Assembly (NCBI RefSeq): GCF_050030965.1 | Contig: NZ_CP188297.1 | Location: 1-64,000 of the forward strand | Source of the DNA: Glutamicibacter sp002979865 | GTDB lineage: Bacteria; Actinomycetota; Actinomycetes; Actinomycetales; Micrococcaceae | Direction: 5' to 3' | DNA: 64,000 nt | In this document: positions 31,376 to 40,538 of the stretch, one piece after another | Layout: each line of letters opens with the position of its first letter | How positions within the stretch are numbered: position 1 is the stretch's first letter | The notes under the pieces: generated by a model | Told to the model about the DNA's origin: nothing | What the model saw: only the letters and a program-made list of their open reading frames with translations | Database searches by the model: none | Made by a program: the position numbers and the translations under genes

Positions 31376-32904
31376 CAGTAGGCTCCATCAGATTCGATCA
31401 TCACACGAAAGGTCCGCCAGATGATGCGCAAGTCGCTGAGCACGGTCCAGTTCTCTGCGTAATACAGATCCAGCCGCACGCTTTCTTTCCACTCCAGGTT
31501 TGATCGTCCGGAGACCTGCCATAAACCGGTCACCCCGGGCTTGGGCAGCAGTCGGCGGCGGGTGTGCCCTTCGTAGGACTCCACTTCGGTGAACAAGGCC
31601 GGGCGCGGTCCCACCACCGACATGTCCCCGCGCAGGACGTTGACGAACTGCGGCAGCTCGTCCAAGGAGTGCTTGCGCAGCCAATGGCCGCAGCGGGTGA
31701 TCCGCGGGTCGTCTTTCACTTTGAAGAGCGGGCCTGCCCCCTGGTTCAGCTCTTGCAGGGCGGCCAAGCGCGCTTCGGCATCCTGGACCATGGTGCGGAA
31801 TTTGATCATCTTGAATGGGCGCCCGTCCTGGCCGGCCCGTTCTTGAACGTAGAAGACCTTCCCCGGGCCGTCGCGCCGGATCAGCAAGGCGATCACCAGG
31901 AAAACCGGCGACAGGGCCAGCAAGGCGAGCACGGAAAAGACGATATCGAAGCCGCGCTTGAAGAAGTAGCGCGCCCCGGTGAACTTCGCCAGCTCCACAT
32001 GCAGCAACGGCATCCCATCCACCGGGCTGGTGCGCACCCGGCGGCTTGCCACTCCGATGAGCGAGGAGGCCACGATGAGCTTGGCCCCGCTGCTTTCCAG
32101 TTTCCAGCCCAATTGCTGCAAGGCTTCGTTGCCTCCGGCCAGGGGCCCTGCGACTACCACCGAATCAGCGTGCAACCGGTTGACTTCCTGCTCGATGCCG
32201 CCGGTGTCATAGGCCAGCGGCAGGGTCGGATCGGCTTTCCGGATCGCGCGTTCGACTTCCAGGTTTGGCGCTCCGTCCATCAGCACGCCGACCACCCGGT
32301 AGGCAGGTCCCGACTTCTTGGAAATCTGCCGGACTGCAAATCCAGCGTCATCCGGCTGGCCGTACACCAGCACATTGCTCAAGGCGTAGCCGCTTCGGCA
32401 GCGCCAGCCCAGCCACTGGCGCCAGGTCCACCTGCCGGTCAGCAGCGCGGACAGTCCCAGCGGCAAGGAAAGGAGCAGGAAGATCTTCAGACTCTCCTGG
32501 CCGGTGAGCACGATCAGCACCCCCATGAAGCCGGCAAGCACCAGGCCCGAATAGACCATGATCTTGTATTCCTGCATCCCCACCGCGACGCTGCCCAGGC
32601 AATGGGCTTTGAAGGACCGCAGGCTGATCATCCAGGCTGCGGTGAGCACCAGCCCGGCCAGCACGTAGTAGTGCGTGCTGCCTGCAAGCTGCGGGTGCAA
32701 AAGCGAGCCCTGGGCTTGGGCGATTGCCGGCAAGGAGCTCACCAGCGCAATCACCAACAAGTCAGTCCCGAATAGCCGGCGCAGATAGGCGCGGCCCTTG
32801 GCCCCGGCGGTGCCGGCTACCCCGATAATTGATGGACGCGCCAGCGTCCAGGTGCCCAGCGACGATACGCGATCCTCGCGCAGCCTGCTGCTAATTTGCG
32901 ACAT
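31375..32904 (-). CDS. Polyprenyl glycosylphosphotransferase (initiating sugar transferase, WbaP/CpsE type)
   Basis: A 509-residue membrane enzyme that starts repeat-unit synthesis by moving a sugar-1-phosphate to undecaprenyl phosphate. The N-terminal half has about four or five membrane segments (residues about 45-160) and a CoA-binding-like Rossmann region (about 180-290). The C-terminal catalytic domain begins with a membrane-inserted helix (KRGFDIVFSVLALLALSPVFLV), then KMIKFRTMVQDAE, RKHSLDELPQFVNVLRGDMSVVGPRP and PGVTGLWQVSGRS, the core signatures of bacterial sugar transferases with the Asp-Glu dyad (LDEL). The start ATG 32904 lies inside a small upstream reading frame (32891-32977). 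It is the first large gene of the leftward operon. Confidence 0.95.
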   Translation of the reverse strand: MSQISSRLREDRVSSLGTWTLARPSIIGVAGTAGAKGRAYLRRLFGTDLLVIALVSSLPAIAQAQGSLLHPQLAGSTHYYVLAGLVLTAAWMISLRSFKAHCLGSVAVGMQEYKIMVYSGLVLAGFMGVLIVLTGQESLKIFLLLSLPLGLSALLTGRWTWRQWLGWRCRSGYALSNVLVYGQPDDAGFAVRQISKKSGPAYRVVGVLMDGAPNLEVERAIRKADPTLPLAYDTGGIEQEVNRLHADSVVVAGPLAGGNEALQQLGWKLESSGAKLIVASSLIGVASRRVRTSPVDGMPLLHVELAKFTGARYFFKRGFDIVFSVLALLALSPVFLVIALLIRRDGPGKVFYVQERAGQDGRPFKMIKFRTMVQDAEARLAALQELNQGAGPLFKVKDDPRITRCGHWLRKHSLDELPQFVNVLRGDMSVVGPRPALFTEVESYEGHTRRRLLPKPGVTGLWQVSGRSNLEWKESVRLDLYYAENWTVLSDLRIIWRTFRVMIESDGAY

Positions 32905-32977
32905 GTCTTGTTCCCACCCTTGCTAGCGATTCGACGCAGCATGGGTGGTCGCAGACCGGCAACACAAAGCAATGCAT
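32891..32977 (-). CDS. Putative 28-residue leader peptide overlapping the sugar transferase start
   Basis: An ATG at 32977 is preceded, five bases upstream, by TTGGGGGAA (32991-32983), the element that precedes other starts of this locus. The frame encodes 28 residues beginning MHCFVLPVCDHPCCVES, with four cysteines. It ends with a TAG that lies 14 bases past the first base of the sugar transferase ATG. Such an overlap would couple translation of the two. There is no homology evidence, so it may be only the ribosome landing site for the main gene. Confidence 0.4.
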   Translation of the reverse strand: MHCFVLPVCDHPCCVESLARVGTRHVAN

Positions 32978-33473
32978 CTGTATTCCCCCAAGAAATAAGC
33001 GAGTTCCCCAAAAACACAAGGCAATCACGCTGTCCCACGAGCCGGATTGCCGTTGTGTACCTTGAGCCTAAAGTGCAATGGCAGCCGATACACGAGTGGA
33101 AGAACACCCAAAAGACCGCCCGCATTGCCCGTAACTACTCGCGTTGCACTTGGTTCCTACTCGCTTACTACTTGGAAAGATTTTGCCGGGAACGGGAAAA
33201 CCCTGCATCGGCGCAGAGGGGTTGCCGATACAGGGCCTTTTCGGGAAGGGACCGGCGGTCGCGCTGGGGGTAATCCTCGCGGATTCGCTGGCCGCCGGCC
33301 CCGTTTCTGGGATGAGCTTCGCCGCCACAACACCGACCGCTGCCAGACAGATACGCACTCGTTGAAAAAAAGAACTCCTGCGTAATTCGCCAGCTCCCGC
33401 ATTTCACATTACCCACCAGCGCAGGGCGGGGCACGGGTGGTACTTACCCCAAGATTGCGCAGACCGGCACCTG
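32978..33473. other. Intergenic region between the LuxR-type genes and the polysaccharide operon
   Basis: No gene is supported; the short open frames have no coding character. The right part holds the terminator of the leftward LuxR-type genes (33197-33235). The remainder (about 33000-33190) must contain the promoter of the 13-gene polysaccharide operon, but I cannot assign -35/-10 boxes with confidence. A GC-rich inverted repeat (CCGGCGG near 33252 and CCGCCGG near 33296) may form a second structure. Confidence 0.5.
33197..33235 (-). terminator. Intrinsic terminator after the LuxR-type gene pair
   Basis: Arms at 33201-33212 and 33224-33235 form a 12-bp stem with an 11-base loop. In the leftward RNA every position pairs (one G-U wobble), while rightward there is one C-A mismatch. 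The leftward RNA continues with UUUU (33200-33197). It lies about 240 bases past the stop of the 33474 gene. Confidence 0.7.
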
Positions 33474-36161
33474 CTACTTGCGCGTTGTACCCGCTTCCAG
33501 CCCGGCGTGGTCCAATTCCGCGCGCTCGGTGATCCCCAATTTGGAAAATACCCGGTAGAGATGGCCTTCCACCGTACGCTGCGAGACGGTCAAAGCCCGG
33601 GCAATCTGGGCATTGTTCATGCCTTGCCGGGCGAGGTTGACGATCTCGGTTTCACGGGCGGTCAGCTCCGTAATCGCGAGAACGCGGTCAATGTACTTCC
33701 CCGGCTGCATTCCGTGCTGCTCGATCAGCCGGGCCGCCCGGCGCAGCAGTGCACCGCACCGGCGCTGATCCCCGGCCTGCGCATAGCGTTCGGCCGCCCG
33801 AGCCCAGGCTTCGATCACCACCAGGTAGTCCTGCTTGGACAAGGCCTCCTGCGCCAGCTGCTCCAGGGGTTCTCCGAGACGAGAGCCGCGCAATTCCATC
33901 AAGCGCGCCTGCAGCGCAGCGCGCGAACCTTCCTGGCCGGCGGCCAAGGCCCGCAGCCTTTCCCCCTTCGCTGATTCGGCCAGCTCTTCGTCACCCAGCT
34001 GCCTGGTCAAGCTGAACAGGATTTCGCGTTCAACCATCGGGAAGCATTGCAGCGACTCGCCCTGATACGGATTGCCCAGGCCCGCGGCAAAAGCCCGGGC
34101 AAAGATCCGCTGCTCCGAGGATTCCTCGCCCAGCTGCCCGGAGGGCGAAATCATGCCGCTGGAACTGAAATCCTCGGGCGCAGTAGCCAGGGCCACGGGC
34201 ACATCGATGCCCATGCGCGCCAGCAGCAGCCGGTAGAGGTTGCTGGCCAAGGCCAGCAACTGGGTGGTGTCCACGATCTGCAGCTCGGTGACCGACTCGG
34301 CCATTTTGGCCAAGGCCGGCTGCACCTTGCCCTGCAGCAGGTGGCTGATGCCATCGAGCAGCGAGATGGCTCCCTGGTAATGCTGGATGGAGCGGAGCCT
34401 GGGTTGGCGGTAGGAATCGATGAAGGCCTCGGCCCGCTCGTATTCGCCCAGGTACAGCAGGTTCCAGCCGATGCGGAAGAATACCCGCACTTCGTACATT
34501 GCCTGCAGCGGCGCATGCTCCTTGAGCAGCTCCAGCACCGGCTCCAGCAGTTCCAGGGCCTGCTGGCAGTTGCCGGCGGAGCTATGAAGGTCGCTGAGCA
34601 TGATCTTCCCGATGAATCTGGCCTGCACAGGCAGCTGCGGATCCGAAAGGAAATCCTGCAATTCGGCCACGCTGGGCAGCGGGCCGCGGGGTGTATTCAC
34701 CCTGATCCAGAAATCCAGCGCCTGGGCCCCGGCGCTTTGCAGAGCCATGAAGCCGGCCACCGCTTCGCCGTCCGGATGCCCCTGGGCCCGTTGCCGCCAT
34801 TCATCCAGGATCCGCTCCAGCTCTGCGCCGTCCGCTTCGATGCAGCTGGTCACCTCTACCAGGTAGGCATAGGCCTGGCCCAGCAGGGAGAGATCGGTCA
34901 GCTGGTCGATCAGGCGCAGGAGCAGGGCGCGTGCGGCATAGTGCCGGCCCATGCTCAGCAGCACCTGCGCTTCGAGCAGCGCTCCTTGACCATGTTGCTG
35001 GGATAGCTTGCCCAATTCGCAAAGGCGCAGGGCCAGGGTGAAGTCCAGGTTCCGGGCGGTTCGCTCGGCGCATGCCAGGACCAGCTCGGAGGGCACTTGC
35101 TTTCCGATTTCCAGGCACCACAGCACTTCCCTGGCACTATGCGCCTTGCCCAGCTCGGCTGCCGCGGCGTACCACAGCTCATGCAGCTGCGCAGTATCCT
35201 GCTCCGAGGCCAGCGCCCGGACGATGCGCTCCATCAGCCTGGATTTCAAGCAGACCGCACCGCCATTTAGCACCAGCTCCCCGGTTTTCACCAGCCGGCC
35301 GTACGGCAGCCCGCATTGCTCCAGCAGATCCGGTTGCTGCGGGCCAGCCAGGGCCAGCAGCAGCAAGGTGCGCCGCTCCTGGCTGGAAAGGCCGCGGGTG
35401 ATCTCACGGCCCAGCGACAGCAGCCGGGTATCGATTTCCGGCAGGGCACGGGCCACGATCCACACCGGCTCGTGGATCGAGCGGTCCTGCGGCAGCCGGT
35501 CATCATGGAACAATGTGCCCTGCTCCATGCAGGACGCAGCATAGGCTTCGACAAAGCGCGGGTTCCCTCCGGTGACCACGTCGATCAGGCGCACCGTGCC
35601 AGCGCCGAGCCTGCGCCCGATAACGCCTTCGGCCACCGCACGCACCCCGTTGCGGTCCAGCCGCTGCAGGACCACGGTGGTGAAGGAACCAAGCTCGGCC
35701 AACGTGGCCAGCGGGCTGCCTGCCTGCAGGGATCCGTTGCCCAGTGCCAGCACCTTCACCTCGGCATTCTCCACCAGCAGGGAGAGGAGGTAGCAGGACT
35801 GCGGGTCCAGGAACTGGGCATCTTCCACGATCACGATATGCGGCGCGGCGTGCCCGCGGGCAGAGAACAGGCTCCGGTTCAGCTCGCGCAGCACGCCCAC
35901 CGGTTCGTCGATAGTTTCCAGGGCGCCCAGGTAGGGCGACAAGGCACCATGCGCAATGGTGCTCAATGACGGCGTGCAATGCAGCTTCATCACCGGCTCC
36001 TCGATGCCCGGGGTGGCCAGCACTGCCTCTACCAGGCTGGTCTTGCCCATGCCCAGCTCACCCAGCACCACGACTCCAGCAGGGCCTGGCCGCTGCAGGA
36101 TCTGCAGCAGCTGGTTGTATTCAGTTGGCCTGGTTCTAGTGATCAATTGCTGCTGTTTCAT
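33474..36161 (-). CDS. Large ATP-binding LuxR-family (LAL-type) regulator with intact P-loop
   Basis: An 895-residue regulator. An N-terminal AAA/NB-ARC-like ATPase region has the Walker A motif GELGMGKTS near residue 35 and a Walker B-like stretch IVIVEDAQF near 110. A long helical, TPR-like middle (about 350-800) is typical of MalT/LAL proteins. The C-terminal LuxR helix-turn-helix contains LTARETEIVNLARQGMNNAQIARALTVS-type residues ending QRTVEGHLYRVFSKLGI. ATG 36161 overlaps the stop of the upstream paralog (ATGA); longer extensions would run through that gene. In this family ligand and ATP binding drive oligomerisation and promoter activation. Its place next to the polysaccharide and rhamnose genes makes those the likely targets. 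Confidence 0.88.
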   Translation of the reverse strand: MKQQQLITRTRPTEYNQLLQILQRPGPAGVVVLGELGMGKTSLVEAVLATPGIEEPVMKLHCTPSLSTIAHGALSPYLGALETIDEPVGVLRELNRSLFSARGHAAPHIVIVEDAQFLDPQSCYLLSLLVENAEVKVLALGNGSLQAGSPLATLAELGSFTTVVLQRLDRNGVRAVAEGVIGRRLGAGTVRLIDVVTGGNPRFVEAYAASCMEQGTLFHDDRLPQDRSIHEPVWIVARALPEIDTRLLSLGREITRGLSSQERRTLLLLALAGPQQPDLLEQCGLPYGRLVKTGELVLNGGAVCLKSRLMERIVRALASEQDTAQLHELWYAAAAELGKAHSAREVLWCLEIGKQVPSELVLACAERTARNLDFTLALRLCELGKLSQQHGQGALLEAQVLLSMGRHYAARALLLRLIDQLTDLSLLGQAYAYLVEVTSCIEADGAELERILDEWRQRAQGHPDGEAVAGFMALQSAGAQALDFWIRVNTPRGPLPSVAELQDFLSDPQLPVQARFIGKIMLSDLHSSAGNCQQALELLEPVLELLKEHAPLQAMYEVRVFFRIGWNLLYLGEYERAEAFIDSYRQPRLRSIQHYQGAISLLDGISHLLQGKVQPALAKMAESVTELQIVDTTQLLALASNLYRLLLARMGIDVPVALATAPEDFSSSGMISPSGQLGEESSEQRIFARAFAAGLGNPYQGESLQCFPMVEREILFSLTRQLGDEELAESAKGERLRALAAGQEGSRAALQARLMELRGSRLGEPLEQLAQEALSKQDYLVVIEAWARAAERYAQAGDQRRCGALLRRAARLIEQHGMQPGKYIDRVLAITELTARETEIVNLARQGMNNAQIARALTVSQRTVEGHLYRVFSKLGITERAELDHAGLEAGTTRK

Positions 36162-38791
36162 CTCAACCCTGCAGTACGGCGGCTGGTGCGGTCCAGGGCG
36201 GTGAGCTCCTGCCGGTTGCGAACCTGGAGCTTGGAATACACCTGGTACAGGTGTCCTTCCACGGTGCGGATCGAGACGCCGTTGAATTTGGCGATTTCCA
36301 GATTCGTCTTGCCTGCGATGGCCATCTTGGCGATCTGGGCCTCGCGCTTGGTCAGCTCGCGCATCCAGACCGGCTGCTGTTCCAGGTCGTCGAGCTGCAG
36401 CTCGTTTTCCCGCTGGATCTGCGGAGCCGAGGCGCGCTTGAGGCCGTTGACCATGCGGGAGAGCTTGCGCTGGTCCTTGACTTCCAGCGCGGCGACGAAT
36501 TCGTTGTGCGTTGGCGTGGCCATGAGCAGGTGCCCTGTTTCGACCATGTCCTGCAGCGCCAAGACAAGGCGCGACGAGTCCATGGCTTGCGCCGCATCGG
36601 CGAGCGCCTCCAGGTTCTGCCCGACTACGCCTTCGCATCGGCTGGCGGCACTGCGCAGCTGTGGCAGCACGCCCCGGTCCCCCAGGCGCACAATGAATCC
36701 CAGGGTCAGTGCTTCGAGCAATGCATGCTGGCCGTCACGGGCCAGCTGCGCGAAGGAAGCCAGGCGCCGCCGTGCGGCCTGCGCCGAACCGAGTTCCGCC
36801 AAGGCAAGGCAGGAGAAGATTTCTGCCGCCCAGGAATAGAAGCTCAACGGAACCTGCATCCCCCCGGGGGTCCCGTACTGCGGGCAAATCAGCACCGAGG
36901 CCTCTGCCCTGCGCCCGGAGCAGGCCAGCGCATAGGCGATGACCGACCCGATCAGCGCTTCTGTTCCCGGGTCTCCGGCAACCTCCATCTGGTGCAGGCT
37001 CGGTTCCAGCAGGTGCAAGGCAGCCTCGTAATCGTTGCCCAACCCGAGCAGGATCCCGCGCATGATATTTCCATAGGAAATCAGCAATGGGTTAATGTAC
37101 TGCCCATCGGCCAAACGCTGGGCGCGGTCCGATGCCAGTTTCCAGCGTCCGGCGAGCAGTTCTGCTTGGAGCAGCTGGAACTCGATGTCCGCGGCGTCTT
37201 CGGAGTGGAAATTCGAAATCGCCGGGCCGCTGAAGCGGACATTGCGCAGTTCCTCGTCCACGTAGCGGACCAGCTTCATGGCATCGGCCTGGCGCGCCTG
37301 CGCCGCCCAGCTGGCAGCTTGCAGCGACAGGGACCTCAGGTGCAAGGACTCGCTCATCCAGCCCGAAGAGGACACCAGTGCCTCGCTGCTTCCGGCGATG
37401 CTCGTTTCCTTGGTCATCTCGGTGCTGAACAAGGTAGCGAAGCGGCTGAGCAGTTCCAGTTCCTGGAAGGCGATATCCAGGGATTCGCGCGGACCGGATT
37501 CCCTGATGGCCTGGTCCAGTCCCGCCCTGGCCAGGTCGATTGCTTCGACTCCGTGGGACAGCTGGCCGAGCATGGCCAGCGCGCGCACGTGCATTTCCAC
37601 AATGCCCACCCGGGTGCGCGGGTCAGCTGGCCAGCGTTCGGCGAAATAGCCCTGCTGCTGGAAGTCTTCAGCCACCTTGAGCTGCGATGCGTGGTCGCCC
37701 AGGTCGTTCAGGGACTTCAGCTGCGCCAGGACCTGTGCAGCTTCCGGATCCGTGTGCAGCTTGGCGAGCAGTTCCACGACGCGGGCGTGGGCCTGGTTAC
37801 GGTATTCGGCGCTGACCAGCAAAGCCAGCAGCGGATTGGAAATCCCCACCTTGCCGACGGCTCCGGACAGGTAGTTGGCCTGGCCACGGTTCAGCAGGCC
37901 GTCGAGCTCGCTGGTGAGCTCCGAACGGTGGATGCGATCGAGCGCCACCGGTCCGCCCAGGGCCAAGGCCCCGAGCAGCTCGCGTTCGCCGTCATCGAGT
38001 CCATGGGTCATCGCGGCATGCAGGGACTGCACCGCAGGCCCGGCCTCCAGCGTGTTCACCTTCAGGACCCAGGTCCCGTTGTGTTGCAGCAGCTGGCCGT
38101 CCTCGCGCCAGCTGCGCATCAGCTTGAGCATCAGCGAGCGGTTGCCGCCGGCCAGGTAGCACAGGGTTGCAGAGTTGTATGCGGAGACCCGCCCGCCAAG
38201 CTCCTGCTGGACGAAGGCATGGGTTTCGGTGCTGCCCATCCGGTTCACGCAAAGGTGCTCCAACCGGCCCGAGCGGTACAAGGCGAACAGGTCGCCGGGA
38301 AGATCCTGCACATGGTCGCAGATCACGATTAGCTTGATCTTGCCCATTGCGGCCAGCTGGGCCAGCAGCGAACTTGATTGCTCATCAATCAGCTCGGGCC
38401 GCCCGAGCATCACAATCGATGGCCGCTGGCCGGTGCACAGGACGCGCCCCAGTCCGTGGATCATTTCATGCGGGGTCGGGTACTCGCCCACGTCGATTTG
38501 GGCAAGCAGGAAGGAAAGCGCACCGAGAGGCACTTTCGTGCCGAAGTTGCTTCCGTTCACTCGGATCAGCTGCGGTGGTTCGGCCAACTGGCCCAGTTCC
38601 GCTTCCACCAGTGCCCTTCGCCCACTGCCCACCGGTCCGGAGACCACGGATCCGGCGATGTGCGGGTCGGTCAGGACCCTGCCCAATGCGCTTTTCGAGA
38701 TTCTCAAGAATTTCGAATGTATCTTGTTTTTTCCCCATTGCCTCTGAGCATTGCGAGTGCTGGCAAGGGAGATGATTCGTGAATATTCCAT
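36158..38791 (-). CDS. Large LuxR-family (LAL-type) regulator with degenerate P-loop
   Basis: An 877-residue paralog of the next gene with the same plan: N-terminal ATPase-like domain, helical middle, C-terminal LuxR domain (LTKREAQIAKMAIAGKTNLEIA, then RTVEGHLYQVYSKL). The Walker A position reads GPVGSGRRA near residue 51, so the invariant Lys and the following Ser/Thr are both replaced by Arg. ATP binding may therefore be lost or changed. A Walker B-like segment PSIVMLGRPELIDE follows near 120. The start ATG 38791 has no clear Shine-Dalgarno sequence. A tiny frame (TTG GGG CGG TTT GGA TAA) ending on the ATG, itself preceded by TTGGGGGAA (38825-38817), could deliver ribosomes. It is the first gene of the two-gene unit. 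Confidence 0.86.
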   Translation of the reverse strand: MEYSRIISLASTRNAQRQWGKNKIHSKFLRISKSALGRVLTDPHIAGSVVSGPVGSGRRALVEAELGQLAEPPQLIRVNGSNFGTKVPLGALSFLLAQIDVGEYPTPHEMIHGLGRVLCTGQRPSIVMLGRPELIDEQSSSLLAQLAAMGKIKLIVICDHVQDLPGDLFALYRSGRLEHLCVNRMGSTETHAFVQQELGGRVSAYNSATLCYLAGGNRSLMLKLMRSWREDGQLLQHNGTWVLKVNTLEAGPAVQSLHAAMTHGLDDGERELLGALALGGPVALDRIHRSELTSELDGLLNRGQANYLSGAVGKVGISNPLLALLVSAEYRNQAHARVVELLAKLHTDPEAAQVLAQLKSLNDLGDHASQLKVAEDFQQQGYFAERWPADPRTRVGIVEMHVRALAMLGQLSHGVEAIDLARAGLDQAIRESGPRESLDIAFQELELLSRFATLFSTEMTKETSIAGSSEALVSSSGWMSESLHLRSLSLQAASWAAQARQADAMKLVRYVDEELRNVRFSGPAISNFHSEDAADIEFQLLQAELLAGRWKLASDRAQRLADGQYINPLLISYGNIMRGILLGLGNDYEAALHLLEPSLHQMEVAGDPGTEALIGSVIAYALACSGRRAEASVLICPQYGTPGGMQVPLSFYSWAAEIFSCLALAELGSAQAARRRLASFAQLARDGQHALLEALTLGFIVRLGDRGVLPQLRSAASRCEGVVGQNLEALADAAQAMDSSRLVLALQDMVETGHLLMATPTHNEFVAALEVKDQRKLSRMVNGLKRASAPQIQRENELQLDDLEQQPVWMRELTKREAQIAKMAIAGKTNLEIAKFNGVSIRTVEGHLYQVYSKLQVRNRQELTALDRTSRRTAGLR

Positions 38792-39116
38792 TATCCAAAC
38801 CGCCCCAATCGGTTGGTTCCCCCAAATGCACGGATGGCATTACTTGATTCATCCGCGTAGTCTTCCATCCTAGGGCGAGCTGGCAGCGAAATCACCCTGT
38901 TTGGCGCATAAAATGAAGCTCAGTCACTTTTTCGGCTTTTCCCAGTGAACGCATAGTGCCGCGCAGCCTGGCGCCTCACGTGGGCTTGCCCTCCGCGGCC
39001 ATGCGATGACTTGGAACTACTGGTGGTTCGGGCGGGTTTGGCGGATCAGGCTGAAGGCATTTGGCCGGTGGTCCAACGGGCACTTGGACCACACTCGATT
39101 TTTACCTACTTGGTTT
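38792..39116. other. Intergenic region between rmlCD and the LuxR-type genes
   Basis: No gene is visible. It carries the TTGGGGGAA element (38825-38817) and the leftward promoter region of the LuxR-type pair, where I cannot assign clear -35/-10 boxes. At the other end it carries the rmlCD terminator hairpin (39068-39092). Confidence 0.5.
39068..39092 (-). terminator. Perfect 9-bp hairpin after rmlCD
   Basis: GTGGTCCAA and TTGGACCAC pair perfectly around a 7-base loop, 24 bases beyond the rmlCD stop. There is no U-run on the leftward side. The rightward side has TTTTT a few bases away, but no rightward gene ends here. Confidence 0.55.
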
Positions 39117-40538
39117 TCACGGCTTCACGCGGCTCGCGTGAAGGAACTGCTCCAGCAATTCGGGCAACGGCAGCTGGGCGAAGCCGGTCGCCTGCAGCTT
39201 AGCGGTGTCCATGGTGCTGTTCGCCGGCCGCGGCGCCAGCTCCGGCTTGCCCAGTGCATACTCCTGCGTGGAAATCGGGTGCACGGCATCCGGGTCATAG
39301 CCGCAGAGGGCGAAGACCTCGCGGGCAATCTGGTACCAGCTGGCCGATTCGCCGCTGCCCTGCAGATGGTAGATCCCCGGGTCGCTGCCAGTATCCAGCA
39401 GGTGCATGATGCCCCGGGCCAGTTCGCTGGCAAAGGTCAGCCGGCCGAATTGGTCATCAACCACCCTGGGGCCAATGCCTTGCTCGGCCAGCCTGCGCAT
39501 GGTGGAAACGAAGTTGTTGCCCTGCCCGATAACCCAGCTGGTGCGCACCACATAGTTGACGCCATGAGCCAGCACTGCCTGTTCGCCGGCGGCCTTGCTC
39601 TGCCCGTAGACGCCGGCTGGAGCGATCGGATGCTGCTCGTCGACCTCGCGCGCCGCGCCATCGAAGACATAGTCGGTGGACACGTGCACCAGCGGCACGC
39701 CCTGTTCGGCGCATCGAGCGGCGAGCTCGCGCACGGCTACCGCATTGACCCGCCAGGCCTCGGCACTGCCCGGGGGCGTTTGCGCCCGGTCCACCGCGGT
39801 CATTGCCGCGGCGTTGACCACATGGCTGCAGTTCGAAAGGTCCAGCGAGGAGGCGAAACCCGGGGACAGCAGGTCCGCCTCGGCCCGGGTGTACAAGGCG
39901 ATCCGCTCATCGCGCTGCGCCAGCACGGCGAAGGCGCGCCCCAGCTGCCCGCTCCCGCCGAGCACCGCGATCTTCTTGGGCTGCAACGGTTTCGCCTCGG
40001 CCAGCAGCGGGTGTTCCCTATCGGCTTTGGAAATAACGGCCGCGTCGAGGCTGATGGGCCACGGGATCCGCAATTGCGGGTCGGCGAGATTGACGTAGCT
40101 GTACCCCGCCCGGGCTGCGTCGGTCCAATGCTCGGTGACCAGGTAGGAATACACAGTGTTCCCGGCTAAGGTCTGGAAGGCATTGGCCACCCCGCGCGGC
40201 ACGAAAACCGCTTGGCCTTCGCCCATATGCGTGGTGAACAGCCTCCCGAAGCCCTTCCCGGGGCGCAGGTCCACCCAGGCGCCGAAGATCTCCCCCGATA
40301 GCACCGAAATGTATTTGTCCCAGGGTTCGGCATGCAGTCCGCGGGTTGTCCCGCGCTGGGCATTGAAAGAGGCATTGTTCTGCACCGGCCGGAAGTCCGG
40401 CAACCCGGCGGCCACCATTTTCTCCCGTTGCCAGTTCTCCTTGAACCAACCGCGCTCATCGCGGTGCACCGGCAAGTGCACCACCTTGAGTCCCGGAATC
40501 GTGCTTTCCTCCACCTGCAATTCCGCTGTGCCTCCCAT
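39117..40538 (-). CDS. rmlCD: Bifunctional dTDP-4-dehydrorhamnose 3,5-epimerase/reductase (RmlC-RmlD fusion)
   Basis: A 473-residue fusion catalysing the last two steps to dTDP-L-rhamnose. Residues about 1-185 are the RmlC cupin (DERGWFKENWQREKMVAAGLP, TTRGLHAEPWDKYISVLSGE, VFVPRGVANAFQTL). This version matches the actinobacterial RmlCD group. Residues about 195-473 are the RmlD SDR reductase: KKIAVLGGSGQLGRAFA for NADPH, HVSTDYVFDGAA and GVYGQSKAAGEQAVL with the catalytic Tyr-x-x-x-Lys. ATG 40538 shares a base with the rmlB stop (TGATG), so a longer in-frame extension is rejected. It forms an operon with rmlB and supplies rhamnose for the neighbouring transferases. Confidence 0.95.
   Translation of the reverse strand: MGGTAELQVEESTIPGLKVVHLPVHRDERGWFKENWQREKMVAAGLPDFRPVQNNASFNAQRGTTRGLHAEPWDKYISVLSGEIFGAWVDLRPGKGFGRLFTTHMGEGQAVFVPRGVANAFQTLAGNTVYSYLVTEHWTDAARAGYSYVNLADPQLRIPWPISLDAAVISKADREHPLLAEAKPLQPKKIAVLGGSGQLGRAFAVLAQRDERIALYTRAEADLLSPGFASSLDLSNCSHVVNAAAMTAVDRAQTPPGSAEAWRVNAVAVRELAARCAEQGVPLVHVSTDYVFDGAAREVDEQHPIAPAGVYGQSKAAGEQAVLAHGVNYVVRTSWVIGQGNNFVSTMRRLAEQGIGPRVVDDQFGRLTFASELARGIMHLLDTGSDPGIYHLQGSGESASWYQIAREVFALCGYDPDAVHPISTQEYALGKPELAPRPANSTMDTAKLQATGFAQLPLPELLEQFLHASRVKP

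Noticed and set aside
33480..33500. Possible direct continuation of the LuxR operon into the polysaccharide operon
   Set aside because: A terminator with U-run (33197-33235) and a 569-base gap separate them, so a common transcript is unlikely.
36251..38332. Long rightward open frame (693 codons)
   Set aside because: It is antisense to the LuxR-type regulator, whose domains are recognisable in the other strand.
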